A program made the translations under genes and the position numbers. A DNA stretch of 64,000 nucleotides from Bufo bufo (taxonomy: Eukaryota; Chordata; Amphibia; Anura; Bufonidae), in the NCBI RefSeq assembly GCF_905171765.1, contig NC_053392.1:409578366-409642365 (forward strand), written 5' to 3'. Shown in pieces: positions 51,033 to 62,189 of the stretch. The notes beneath the pieces were generated by a model. It was not told the DNA's origin, did no database searches, and worked only from the letters and a program-made list of their open reading frames with translations. Position 1 is the stretch's first letter. The number at the start of each line of letters is the position of its first letter.

Positions 51033-53185
51033 GGCTGCAGTTCCCAGTAGTCATACAATTTATCTGTAGGTCGTTTAGCATGAACCAATACTTTGTCACC
51101 CGGCAACAAGAGTGTATTATGCACCAGTTGATGATCCCTAGGGGTTTGTTGCAACTTCTCATTGACCAACCGATGAACAGTCCTCAGTTTGTCTTGGTGC
51201 TCCTGCACCTATGAGTCAGCTGTCCTAGGGAATTTTTCTGAAAGAAGTCCAAGGTTCGTTTCGGCCACTTCTTGTCCTGGACGACTGAACAGCAACATGT
51301 GTGGAGTATAGCCGGTGGTGTTATGAACACTATTATTATACTCCAAGAGTAGTTCAGGCAAATATTCGGACCAGCGCAACTTGCGTTCTTTCTCCAGAGT
51401 ACGGAGCATCTGTAGAAGTGTCCTGTTGAATCTTTCACAGGCCCCATTGCCCTGTGGTTGGTACTGCGTCGTCCTCAACTTCACAATCCCATACAACTGA
51501 CACAGCTCTCCCATCAACTTCCCTTGGAAGCAAGCTCCTTGAATCTGCTTCGGGCATCTTTACACCTGGATGAAGTGTTAGCACATTACAAGGGCAGCTG
51601 ACTCTGCCCTCTGGTCACGGGTTGATACTGCCACAGAGAACTTTATAAAGTGATCAGTCATCACAAGGCAATATTGGTGGCCACTCACCGACTTGCCGAT
51701 CAAAATGTAATCGATCATTAGGATCTCCAGTGGCGCAGATGTTTTAATCACTTGAATTGGAGCTCTCTGTTCACAAGGCTTCGCCAGCTCACAAACTCGA
51801 CACTTCTGGCACACTTCACGGACAATCTGCTTCAACTGCGGACAATATATGAATCTCTGTATCCACTTGTATGTCTTCTCCGCTCCAAAGTGGGCACCCT
51901 TTTCATGTTCCTTAAGGGCCACTCTTCTGGCCAGGCTACTGGGTATCAATATTTGCCATCTTACGTCAAGATCAGTAGGTAGAAACACCCTCCGGTGCAT
52001 GATTCCATTTCAGATTCGTAGCCGATACCACTGCTGCAGCAGCTTCCATCCATCTGAGGACAAGCAACTTCTATATTCAATCTTGGGCCATATGCCAGTC
52101 TTCACCCAATGTTTGATCTTCTTTAAGTCAGGATCATCATCTGGCATTTGAGCCCATTCTTCTTCAGTCTTCCACAGCAACACTGTGTTAATGGTGGCCA
52201 CCCCACTTGAACTGGCCACTGGTGATGGCTGAGGCACTCTGCCAAGATCGAGTATTTCAGTCCCCTCATCCTCTTCGTCCACCTCACCTGCTGGGACTTC
52301 CCAGGTGACTCTGGACAGTGCATCTGCATTTGCGTTGTCCTTACCGACACGGTATTTGATGGTATAATCAAACTTCACCAGCCTTGCCATCCATCTCTGT
52401 TCCAAGGCGCCCAGTTTCGCATTCTGCAGGTGAGCCAATGGGTTATTGTCTGTCCTTACTAGGACCTGTGCTCTGGTGAGATACCCTGAGAACTTTTCAG
52501 TCATTGCCCAGACCAACGCCAACAACTCAAGTTTGAAAGAGTTATAATTTTCCGGATTGCGCTCAGAGTCCCATAGGGATCGACTAGCATACGCAATGAC
52601 TCGTTCCTGCCCGTCTTGTTCTTGGGCTAGTACTGCTCCCAATCCATGCAGACTTCCATCTGTGTAGAGTGTGAATGGTCTGTCATACTGAGCATATTCC
52701 AGGATAGGGGCACTAATCAGGGCTTTCTTCAACTCGTCAAACGCTTGCTGCTAAGGCAGTCCCCATGATATGGGTCGTGTCTTCGGACCCTGGACGGTCC
52801 CTCTCAAGAGTTCGTGTAGCGGTCTGGTGATCTTCGCAAATCCTTTTATAAATCTTAGATAATACCCAGTCAATCCTAGGAATGCTTTCACTTCTCAAAG
52901 CGTCTTAGGTTGCAGCCACATACTCACTGCCTCTATCTTACTCTCTGCAGGACGAACTCCCTCAGCTGATACAAGGTGTCCCAGATACTCTAGGCTTGTT
53001 TGAAAGAGATGACACTTCCTTGGTTTGACCTTAAGACCATGAGCACAGAGCCTAATTAACACTTGCCGTAATCTACTCAAATGTTCTTCAAACGTAGGGG
53101 CATGGACTACTACGTCATCCAGATAGATCAGAATCGACTCAAAGTTCAGTACACCCAGTGTTCCATTAGGCATTGAAATGTACAA
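51033..53185 (-). pseudogene. Gypsy pol: RT, RNase H and integrase, broken
   Basis: ILIYLDDVVVHAPTFEEHL (catalytic YLDD) and KCHLFQTSLEYLGHLVS (53185-52895), then a TGA before EVKAFLGLTGYYLRFIKGF, a TAG near 52750, RNase H (52732-52010) with FTLYTDGSLHGLGAVLAQ, LELLALVWAM and VLVRTDNNPLAH, a TGA, then integrase: HFGAEKTYKW, CQKCRVCELAKP (HHCC finger), EILMIDYILIG (first Asp) in 52000-51578. After a frameshift, QPQGNGACERFNRTL (catalytic Glu) in 51517-51209, then a GPY-like tail DKLYDYWELQPY up to the Tc1. The tail resumes past the Tc1 as WPIYEP and LHRNMLRPC (about 49380-49310). Several nonsense and frameshift changes. Confidence 0.85.
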
Positions 53186-53194
53186 TCACCTATT

Positions 53195-54125
53195 TTTGGC
53201 AAGACCCTACATCTGTGGCCTTTGCAGCATTAGTCACTGTGCAATTTAAGCTAGAAATACAGCAATAATTTTCAGAGTTTTAAAAAAAACACCCTTTTTG
53301 GGCAAAATACAAAATTTTACAGCCCTTGCTGCATCTGTCAGTGTGAAATTCAAGCAATATATACTGCTGTCAAATTCTGTTATAAAAAAAACACCCATTT
53401 AGGGCAAATTCCAAATTTAGCAGCGTTTTCTGCATCTTTTAATGTTAAAAACAAGCTTAAAATACTTCAATAATTTTCTGGGTTTTAAAAAACACCCTTT
53501 TTTGGCAATACCCTCCATCTGGGGCCTATGCCGCATTAGTCAGTGTGCAATTTAAGCTAAAAAATACAGAAATAACTTTCTGGGTTTTAAAAAACACCCT
53601 TTTTGGGCAAAATACTAAATTTTACAGCACTTGTTGCAACTTTCAGTGTGAAATACAAGCGTTAGATACTGCTGTCATATTCTATTATAAAAAAAACACC
53701 CTTTTTGGGCAAAATACAAAATTTTACAGCCCTTGCTGCATCTGTCAGTGTAAAATTCAAGCGTTATATACTGCTGTCATATTCTGTTATTAAAAAAACA
53801 CCCATTTTGGGCAAAGAACTTAATATTGCAGTCTTTGCTGCATCTAACATTGTGAGATACACGCGTTAGATACTGGTGTTCTATTCTGTTATAAAAAAAA
53901 AACACCCATTTTGGGCCAAATACTAAATTTGCGGCCTTTTCTGCATCTGTCAGTGTTAGATACAAGCTTGAAATACAGCAATAATATTCTGGGTTTAAAA
54001 AAACACCCATTTTGGGCAAAGTACTTAATATTGCAGCCTTTGCTGCATCTGTCAGTGTTAGATACAGGGTTAGATACTGTTGTTCTATTCTGTTATTAAA
54101 AAAACACCCATTTTGGGCAAGATCC
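53195..54125 (+). repeat. Tandem array in hAT copy 2, about ten units of 100-103 bp
   Basis: Units contain ACACCC(T/A)TTTTGGGCAAAATAC, then TTTGCTGCATCTGTCAGTGT(G/T)AGATACAAGCGTTAGATACTG-like sequence (split by unit) and TATTCTGTTATAAAAAAA. ACACCC starts lie near 53290, 53390, 53492, 53593, 53695, 53798, 53902, 54003 and 54103. It ends 15 bp before the transposase ATG. The unit sequence is unrelated to the array in copy 1. Confidence 0.9.
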
Positions 54126-54139
54126 TAAATTTGAGAAAT

Positions 54140-57100
54140 ATGAGGATAGCGTCAAATAAGAGATGTGGCCCCGGTCGTGGTGCTGCTGATGGAGCTCCTG
54201 TTGCAGGGAGAGGACGTGGTCGATCTGTGCCAGCTACACGCACAAGTGAAACACCTTCCTCAGGTGCGAGTAGGCGACAGAACCTTCAGCGGTATTTGGT
54301 CGGGCCTAATGCGGCTCTACAAATGGTGAGGCCAGAACAAGTATAGGCGATAGTAGATTGGGTTGCTGACAGTGCCTCTAGTTCCTTTGCATTGGCTCCC
54401 ACCCAGTCTCCTGCTGAAAGATCAGAGTTGGCACCTGCAGCCGATGTCCATCAGTGTTTCACTTCACCCCCTTGCAAATCAGCCAAGCAGTCTGAGCCCC
54501 AAGTCATGCAGCAGTCTCTCCTGCTTTTTGATGACTCTGCTAGCAGGGTTTCCCAGGGCCATCCACCTAGCCCTGCCCCAGAAGTGGAAGAGATTGAGTG
54601 CACCGATGCCCAACCACTTATGTTTCAAGATGAGTACATGGGAGGACCACCGCAGCACGTCTCGGATGATGACAAAACTCAAGTGCCAACTGCTGTGGCT
54701 TTCTGCAGTGTGCAGACCGACAAGGAGGGCAGGGGTGAAGACTGGGTGGAAGATGATGTGGATGACGATGAGGTCCTCGACCCCACATGGAATCAAGGTC
54801 ATGCGAGTGACCTGTGTAATTCGGAGGAAGAGGCGGTGGTCGCACAGAGCCACTAGCACAGCAGAAGAGGGAGCAGGGTGCAAAAGTGGAGCGGCCGTCC
54901 CCTAGACAGTACTCCTGCTACTGCCCACCACAGCAAGAGACCGAGCACACCAAAGCCACCTCCAAGGAGTTCCCTGGCGTGGCAGTTCTTCAGACAATGT
55001 GCTGACGACAAGACTCGAGTGGTTTGCACGCTGTGCAATCAGAGCCTGAAGCGAGGCATAAACGTTCTCAACCTGAGCACAACCTGCATGACCAGGCATC
55101 TAAGTGCAAAGCACAAGCTGCAGTGGAGTAGACACCTCAAAAAACAAGAAAGGTCTCTTGCTCCTCCTGCTTCCTCTTCTGCTGCAGTCTCTGCCTCTTC
55201 ATCCACCTCTGGAGTGACAGTGCCACCTGTCACCCCGCAAACAGAGGATCTGCCAGCAACACCACCACCTGGGCGTTCAGCTCTCCATCTCCCAAACACT
55301 GGAGCAGAAGAGGAAGTACCCCCCTACCCACCCGCGATCCCTGGCCCTGAATGCCAGCATTTCAAAATTACTGTCCTTTGAAATGCTGTCATTCCGTCTG
55401 GTGGAGACGGAGAGTTTTAAAAGCCTTATAGCGGTGGCTGTCCCACAGTATGTCGTACCCAGCTGCCACTACTTTTCCAGGCGTGCCATCCCTTCCCTGC
55501 ACAACCAAGTGGGGGACAAAATCAGGTGTGCACTGCGCAACCCCATCTATGGCAAGGTCCACCTAACTACGGATATGTGGACCAGTAAGCACGGTCAGGG
55601 ATGTTATATATCCATAACAGCACACTGGGTAAATGCAGTGTTGGCTGGGCCTGAGGCGGATAGCAGTTTGGCGCATGTCCTTCCACCACCGAGGATTGCA
55701 GGGTGCCTCAGTTTAGCCTCCTGTTGCTTCCTCCTCCAACTCCGCTTCCTCATTCTCTACCGGCTCCTCATCTGGTCAGCGTAACACCTTCACCACCAAC
55801 TTCAGCACAGCCAGGGGTAAATGACAGCATGCAGTTTTAAAACGTATCTGTTTGGGGGACAAACCCCACACCGCGCAGGAGCTGTGGACGGGCGTTGAAC
55901 AACAGACCGATGAGTGGTTAGTGCCAGTGAGCCTCAAGCCCGGCCTGGTGGTGTGCGATAATGGGGGCGAAATCTCGTAGCAGCTCTGTGACTAGACGGT
56001 TTGACGCACATCCCTTGCCTGGCGCATTTGTTGAATTTGGTGGTGCAGAGGTTCCTTAAAAATTAACCCGATATGTCAGAGCTGCTGCATAAAGTTCGGG
56101 CCGTCTGTGCGCGCTTTCGGCATTCTCACCCTGCTGTTGCTCGCCTGTCAGCGCTGCAGCGTAACTTCGGCCTTCCCGCTAACCACCTCATATGCGACTT
56201 GCCCACAAGGTGGAACTCCACCATTCACATGTTGGCCAGACTGTGCGTGTAGCAGCAGGCGATAGTAGAGTTTCAGCTGGAGCACACACGGGTGAGTCGC
56301 TCTGCGAAACAGCAGAACTTCACCACCAAAGACTAGGCCTCCATGCGAGACCTGTGTTCCTTGTTGCACTGTTTCGAGTACTCCACCAACATGGTCAGTG
56401 CCGATAACGCCGTTCTCAGCGTTACTATCCAACTTCTATGCCTCCTTGAAAAAACGCTGCTGGCGATGATGGAAGAGGATGTGGCACAGGAGGAGGAGGA
56501 AGAAGGATCATTTCATAGGATTTCCGGCCAGTCATTCACAAGTGGCTCCGAGGGTGGGTTCCTGCACCCACAAACGCCAGGTACACAATTGTCCAGGCAG
56601 GGCACAGTTCTGGAGGATGACGAGGTGGAGGAGGAGGAGGAATTGTGTTCATAGCAGGGTGGCACCCAAACCAGCTCATGGCCATCACTGGTGCGTGGCT
56701 GGGGGGATACAGAGGACACAGACAATACACCTCCCACAGAGGACAGCTTTTCGTTGCCTCTGGACAACCTGGCACACATGAGCGAATACATGCTGCAGTG
56801 TCTCCGCAATGGCCGCCGAGTTGCCCACATTCTAACTTGTGCTGATTACTGGGTGGCCACGCTGCTGGATCCCCGTTACAAGGACAATGAACAGTCCTTA
56901 ATTCCGTCACTGGAACGTGATCGTAAGATGCATGAGTACAAGCGCACGCTGGTAGACGCGCTGCTGGTGGCATTCCCACCCGACAGCGGGGTCACAGTGG
57001 AAGTACAAGGCGAAGGCAGAGGTGGAGGAAGAGGTCGCCAAAGCAGCTGGGGCACCACCAGCACCTCAGAAGGCAGGGTTAGCATGGCCGAAATGTGGAA

Positions 57101-57470
57101 AAGCTTTGTCAGCACGCCACAACAACCAGCACCACCAGCTGATATGGAACGTCTAAGCAGGAGGCAGCATTTCAGCATCATGGTGGAGCAGTATGTGTGC
57201 ACACGCCTACACATACTGAATGACGGGTCTGCCCCCTTCAACTTCTGGGTCTTAAAATTGGTCACATGGCCTGAGCTTGCCCTTTTTGCCTTGGAGGTGC
57301 TGGCCTGCCCTGCAGCCAGTGTATTGTCTGAAAGTGTGTTTAGCACGGCAGGGGGCGTCATCACAGACAAGCACAGCCGCCTGTCTACAGCCAATGTGGA
57401 CAAGCTCACGTTCATTAAAATGAACCAGGCATGGATCCCACAGGACTTGTCCGTATCTTGTGCACAATAG
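54140..57470 (+). pseudogene. hAT transposase, BED-finger type, broken
   Basis: Starts MRIASNKRCGPGRGAADG (54140). One frame runs to 55381 with only two TAG stops (54344, 54854): a basic then acidic N-terminus (DDVDDDEVLDPTWN), then the BED zinc finger (SLAWQFFRQC, RVVCTLCNQSL, TRHLSAKHK; 54960-55120). After a frameshift, EMLSFRLVETESFKSL and HLTTDMWTSKHGQGCYISI (first catalytic Asp; 55383-55784). Shifted frames continue GLVVCDNG (second Asp), HIPCLAHLLNLVVQRFL and DLPTRWNSTIHMLARL. The C-terminal 259 codons (56691-57470) are fully open and include LDPRYKDNEQ, FWVLKLVTWPELALFALEV and ACPAASVLSESVFSTAG, the hAT dimerisation domain with an intact signature. Confidence 0.85.
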
Positions 57471-57479
57471 GCATGCATA

Positions 57480-58094
57480 CAGGCCTTAACCAGCCATGGT
57501 TATACTACAGCGCAATTGCTCATTGTTGTATTTTGGATATTTCACACTCTTTTGGAGTGTACCCTTATTTAAAAAATTTTATTAAATTAAAACCAAAAAC
57601 CAGTGTTGGCTACCTCGTTCTCCTCCATCGCCTACTCAAACTCCTACTCCATATGGACCTCCACCTCATAAATCAAGTTTTATTTTTTGTATTTGTACGT
57701 ATTTTATGTCATTTCACTAATTTGTCTGTTACATTTTCGGGTGAAATTCACAAATTTTTGGGTGTGATATACCACTGCTATACCTAGTCGACAAGTAAAA
57801 AGATTTCACTAATTTGTCTGTTACATTCTTGGGTGACATTTGACCATTTTTGCCGTGATTAATCCCCTGCTCTGCATAGGTGATAGGGACATAAATTTCA
57901 AAAAATCGTCTGTTACAAGGTGACATTTTACCAATTTTGCAGTATACAAACCCCTGCTCTGCATAGGTGACAGGGAATAAAATTTTTAAAATTCTTCTTT
58001 AGTTGATGCTTAAACTTTAACAATTTGTCCCACATTTGCGCTTCAATAATTTGTCCCACTTTTCCGCTCGATCATATTTAATTAAAAAAAATTA
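57480..58094. other. hAT 3' region with a short repeated motif
   Basis: TTCACTAATTTGTCTGTTACATT(T/C)T(C/T)GGGTGA occurs at 57713 and 57805, with related CTGCTCTGCATAGGTGA(T/C)AGGGA at 57868 and 57953. No coding. Confidence 0.5.
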
Positions 58095-58690
58095 ACCTCC
58101 CTTGGATGTGGTCTCTCTTTCTCACGCTCCCTCTCCGGCGTGGAACCCTGATTCGCCGATAACCGTGATCAACATGATAGGCTCAGAAAAGAACATCGAA
58201 AGTTAATAGAGAAGATATCCAAATGGATCGTGGACTTCACGGTGACGTGCAATCAGGTAGAAGTTATCTAGAGTAAACAAAGCAGCAGCAGGGCCCTCCT
58301 GTCTAACGTTTCCAAATCCTAAATACCTCAGTGACATTCCCTATAACTTTTTATTAATCATTCCAATAACAGGGCATCTTAAGAGTCCTGTATTATTATT
58401 TATCGTCACTACCTCCCTGAGTCGGGAATGGGTAATTGCCGCGCGCCCCCTCCTTTCCTTCGATTCTTCTGTTTTAATAACTTCTCCCATATTTCCGCTC
58501 AATCACAATAACATTTCATCCATTGATATCCCTTTGATGTGCTATCCCTTTCTCACGCTCCCTCTCTGGCGTGGAACCCTGATTCGCCACTAACCGTGAT
58601 CACCATGGTAGGCGCAGAAAAGAACATTGAAAGTTGATAGAGCAGATATCCAATTGGATCATGAACATCACGGGGACGTGCGAAATGGTG
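58095..58690 (+). repeat. Direct repeat in the hAT 3' region
   Basis: A block of about 150 bp (TCTCACGCTCCCTCTC then GGCGTGGAACCCTGATTCG...CAGAAAAGAACAT(C/T)GAAAGTT) occurs at about 58108-58260 and 58548-58695 with few changes. The second copy leads directly into transposase C-terminal codons, so the block may mark a recombination junction. Confidence 0.75.
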
Positions 58691-58867
58691 GGGCAGTATG
58701 TCTGCACACGCCTACACGAACTGACTGATAGGTCTGCCCCCTGCAACTTCTGGGTCTCCAAATTGGGCACATGGCCTGAGCTTGCCTGTTTACGCCTTGG
58801 AGGTGCTGGCCTACCCTGCATCCAGTGTATTGTCTGAAAGTGTGTTTAGCACAACTGGAGGGGGTTA
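58680..58867 (+). pseudogene. hAT transposase C-terminal fragment
   Basis: MVGQYVCTRLHELTDRSAP, FWVSKLGTWPELA and, in a shifted frame, YPASSVLSESVFSTTGG-like codons repeat the region 57181-57360 of copy 2 with differences. It is cut at 58867 by CR1. Confidence 0.8.
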
Positions 58868-60935
58868 TCACAGGTCGTGAGAGGCATTGACAATTTGCAA
58901 AAGAGTTTGCTTCTCACCGAGCAAGCACTCTTTGGGGTAGATGAGGGGGAGGGTGACAGAGAGGAGGCTGAGGAAAGTGAGGTAGCTAGCTGGGTAACAG
59001 TTAGAAAGCAGGGTAGAGGGAAGAGTGCCAGGGAGGCTAGCCCTGATCTGACACACCCCAACAAGTTTGCACGTTTGGCAGATGAGGGGGATATCAGTCC
59101 AGGGACGGCACTGCCGCAGCCAGACACTTCCTCTGCCAGTCAGGTGAATGTCAGCTCCGGTAAGCAGGGGACCAGGAGAGCAGGGCACGCCAGACAGGTG
59201 CTGGTAGTGGGAGACTTAATTATTAGGGGAACAGATAGGAAAATCTGTCACAAAAACCGTGATCGCCGAACAGTGTGCTGTCTTCCTGGCGCTAGAGTTC
59301 GACACATCGCGGATCGGGTTGACAGATTACTGGGAGGGGCTGGAGAAGATCCAGCGGTCATGGTCCATATCGGAACCAATGACAAAGTTAGGGGTAGGTG
59401 GAGAGTCCTTAAAAATGATTTTAGGGATTTAGGTCAAAAGCTTAGGGCAAGGACCTATTTTCCGAAATACTACCTGTACCACGGGCCACACAAGAAAGGC
59501 AGCGGGAGATTAGGGAAAGTAACAAGTGGCTCAAGAACTGGTGTAGGAAGGAGGGGTTTGGGTTCCTGGAGAACTAGGCCGACTTCTCTATCGGCTACAG
59601 GCTCTATCGTAGGGACGGGCTGCACCTCAATGGGGAAGGGGCAGCTGTGTTGGGGAAGAAGATGGCTAGAAGGTTGGAGGAGTGTTTAAACTAGGGACTG
59701 GGGGGGAGGGTAATTACATTACAGGATGGGAAGATAGTGCAGATAGAGACCGGGGGCAAGGTAGTGGGACTGGGGGAGGAATGGAAGGAGGGACTAGAAC
59801 AGTTCAGAAGGAAAGGTGTAGGGTAAAAAATATACATAAACCTCTCAAATGTATGTATACTAATGCCAGAAGTCTGACTAATAAAACTGGTGAACTGGAA
59901 TTAGTGATGTGTGAGGAGGACTATGACATAGTGGGAATAACTGAGACATGGCTGGATGATAGCTATGACTGGGCAGTTAATGTACAAGGTTACAGTCTGT
60001 TTAGAAAGGATCCTCAAAACCGGAGAGGGGGGGGGGGGGTCTGCCTTTATGTAAAGTCTTGTCTAAAGCCCACACTGCGTGAAGATATAAGTGAGGGACA
60101 TGAACATGTGGAGTCACTGTGGGTAGAGATACATGGAGCTAAAAACAACAATAAATTACTAATAGGAGTTTACTATAAACCACCTAATATACCAGAGTCC
60201 ACAGAAAATCTACTACTAAATGAGATAGACAAGGCGGCAAATCATAATGAGGTGGTTATTATGGGGGTCTTCAACTACCCAGATATAGACTGGGAAACTG
60301 AAACTTGTATATCTCATAAAGGAAACAGGTTCTTGGCAATAACCAAAGACAATTACCTCTCCCAACTGGTTCAGGACCCGACTAGAGGGACGGCCATACT
60401 GGACTTAGTATTAACCAATAGACCTGACAGAACAACAGACGTGCAGGTTGGGGGACACCTGGGAAATAGTGACCATAAAGTAATAACCTTCCAATTATCA
60501 TTCAAAAGAGCGTTTCTACAGGGAGGAACAAAAGTACCAAACTTCAAAAAAGCTAAATTTAGCCAACTAAGAGAGGCCATAGGCCTAACTAAATGGGATA
60601 AAGTCCTCACAAATAAAAATACAGCCACAAAATGAATATCTTTAAAAGCATCCTAAAATCTCATTGTGAGAGGTACATACCGTATGGGAATAAAAGGTTA
60701 AGGAACAAAAAGAAACCAATGTGGATAAACAGAACTGTAAAGAAAGCAATAAATGATAAAAAGAAAGCATATAAAACACTAAAACAGGAGGGTAGCACGG
60801 AAGCACTGAAAAAGGAAAAAAGTAGAACATGTAAAAAACAAATAAAAGCGGCCAAACTAGAGACCGAGAGATTAATTGCCAAAGAGAGTAAAACTAACCC
60901 TAAAATGTTCTTCAATTATATAAATGTTAATAGGG
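58868..60935 (+). mobile_element. CR1 LINE (copy 2), truncated by CR1 copy 3
   Basis: Plus-strand CR1 with an esterase-type ORF1 and the endonuclease half of ORF2. It stops at about 60935 in the endonuclease-RT linker (FFNYINVNRE), where a further CR1 begins. The RT is therefore missing. Confidence 0.85.
58877..59689 (+). pseudogene. CR1 ORF1 with SGNH esterase domain, frameshifted
   Basis: 270-codon frame. Central block VLVVGDLIIRGTDRKIC should be the GDS nucleophile motif, but Ser is replaced by Leu. VCCLPGARVRHIADRVDRLL and VMVHIGTNDKVRGRW (GTND oxyanion block) follow. After about residue 195 the frame is shifted, since YRDGLHLNGEGAAVLGKKM (catalytic DGLH) is readable only in another frame at 59605-59660. 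In CR1, ORF1 binds RNA and acts as a lipid-type esterase in vitro. This copy is doubly disabled. Confidence 0.85.
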
Positions 60936-60955
60936 AGATGGGTTACTGTAGGTTC
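59682..60955 (+). pseudogene. CR1 ORF2, endonuclease half only
   Basis: YTNARSLTNKTGELELVM, VGITETWLDDSYDWAV, GGGVCLYVKSCLKP, LLIGVYYKPPNIPES, VVIMGVFNYPDIDWET and LGNSDHKVITFQL trace the APE endonuclease. The catalytic GDFN motif reads GVFN (Asp to Val), while SDH is kept. A stop at 60635 is followed at once by a shifted frame with the basic linker (KKPMWINRTVKKAINDKKKAY). The frame ends in CR1 copy 3 sequence at 60955. Confidence 0.85.
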
Positions 60956-61649
60956 TGGTAGACTGAGAGTTGTGGATAGAAGGCATGTCCCACAGTCTGT
61001 GGCTCTCCATAATTCATTTGCAGCACTTTCAGAGTGCAAGAGCAACATGGAGGATGGCTCAAGCACAGTGGGTGAGAAACAATCATCTCCCATGCCTAAA
61101 GTATGTAAGACTGCAGCCAAAGACAAAAAGGAGAAGGTGAGGATTGATAGTAAGCAGCTGTTGGTGGGCGATTCCATCATAAGAGGTGTGAAGTTTGAGG
61201 AGAATGGTGTTGTGAGATGTCTCCCTGGTGCTACCGCTAGCAGGGATAGACGACGGATCCTTAATATTGTTAGGCAAGCAAAGCAGGAAAGGGAAGTGGA
61301 TGTTATTCTCCATCTTGGGACAAATGATCTGGCTTGCAATGAGGTTTCAAAGGTGAAAGAAGCTTTTCACACACTTGGAAAGGATATATGGGAGGTTGCA
61401 TCAACTGTTTCATTCTCTGCAGTTTTGCCTGTGCATAACCTTCAGCATGACAGGAAGATGCGCATTAAGGAATTCAATGTATGGCTTAGTGAATGGTGTC
61501 TGAACCAAGGGTTTGGCTTTGTGTCTCATGTTAGCTCTTGTTGGAATGGAAAAGAACTGTACAAGAAAGATGGTTTGCATCTTTCTCTCAAAGGAACGAA
61601 AGTCCTCGGTGAAGAGTTCCAGGTATTTGCTAAGAAGCATTTAAACTAG
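60924..61649 (+). CDS. CR1 ORF1, SGNH esterase-type
   Basis: 241-codon open frame; its first codons derive from the junction with copy 2, so the true start is uncertain. LLVGDSIIRGVKF (GDS nucleophile), VVRCLPGATAS, VILHLGTNDLACNEV (GTND) and YKKDGLHLSLKGTKVL (catalytic Asp-His) are all intact. In contrast with copy 2 the esterase triad is complete. The N-terminal coiled-coil or RNA-binding part of ORF1 is mostly missing. Confidence 0.8.
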   Translation: MLIGRWVTVGSGRLRVVDRRHVPQSVALHNSFAALSECKSNMEDGSSTVGEKQSSPMPKVCKTAAKDKKEKVRIDSKQLLVGDSIIRGVKFEENGVVRCLPGATASRDRRRILNIVRQAKQEREVDVILHLGTNDLACNEVSKVKEAFHTLGKDIWEVASTVSFSAVLPVHNLQHDRKMRIKEFNVWLSEWCLNQGFGFVSHVSSCWNGKELYKKDGLHLSLKGTKVLGEEFQVFAKKHLN

Positions 61650-62189
61650 GAAAGGGGGGCAAAAGAGTGATAATACAGCATTCCATCATAAGAGGTGTGA
61701 AGTTTGAGGAGAATGGTGTTGTGAGATGTCTCCCTGGTGCTACCGCTAGCAGGGATAGACGACGGATCCTTAATATTGTTAGACAAGCAAAGCAGGAAAG
61801 GGAAGTGGATGTTATTCTCCATCTTGGGACAAATGATCTGGCTTGCAATGAGGTTTCAAAGGTGAAAGAAGCTTTTCACACACTTGGAAAGGATATATGG
61901 GAGGTTGCATCAACTGTTTCATTCTCTGCAGTTTTGCCTGTGCATAACCTTCAGCATGACAGGAAGATGCGCATTAAGGAATTCAATGTATGGCTTAGTG
62001 AATGGTGTCTGAACCAAGGGTTTGGCTTTGTGTCTCATGTTAGCTCTTGTTGGAATGGAAAAGAACTGTACAAGAAAGATGGTTTGCATCTTTCTCTCAA
62101 AGGAACGAAAGTCCTCGGTGAAGAGTTCCAGGTATTTGCTAAGAAGCATTTAAACTAGGAAAGGGGGGCAAAAGAGTGATAATACAGCA
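61172..62189 (+). repeat. 509-bp tandem duplication in CR1 ORF1
   Basis: 61172-61680 is repeated at 61681-62189, from TTCCATCATAAGAGGTGTG to GATAATACAGCA. The one difference I noticed is G in GTTAGGCAAGC against A in GTTAGACAAGC. The second copy has the esterase domain from just after the GDS Ser, so it lacks the nucleophile motif and its own start. Confidence 0.92.
61667..62158 (+). pseudogene. Duplicated CR1 ORF1 C-terminal part
   Basis: 163 codons identical to the last part of ORF1 apart from its first residues (MIIQHSIIRG). It has GTND and DGLH but no GDS nucleophile, and arose by the 509-bp duplication. Unlikely to be functional. Confidence 0.85.

Larger units (their letters stand above)
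48435..53190 (-). mobile_element. Ty3/gypsy LTR retrotransposon, 5'-truncated (minus strand)
   Basis: Minus-strand element with RT (from YLDD onward), RNase H, integrase, polypurine tract and one LTR. Upstream parts (gag, protease, most of RT, 5' LTR) are absent: the element breaks at 53190 against the hAT array. A Tc1 transposon sits in the integrase C-terminal region (TA at 49383 and 51030). Confidence 0.85.
53195..58867 (+). mobile_element. hAT transposon (copy 2), ends lost
   Basis: Plus-strand hAT of the same kind as copy 1. It comprises a tandem array (53195-54125), the transposase gene (54140-57470), a 3' region with repeats (58095-58690) and a second transposase C-terminal fragment (58680-58867). 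No terminal inverted repeat is seen: the left side abuts truncated gypsy pol and the right side a CR1 element. The 3' region with a repeated C-terminal fragment implies a second, overlapping hAT copy. Confidence 0.75.
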
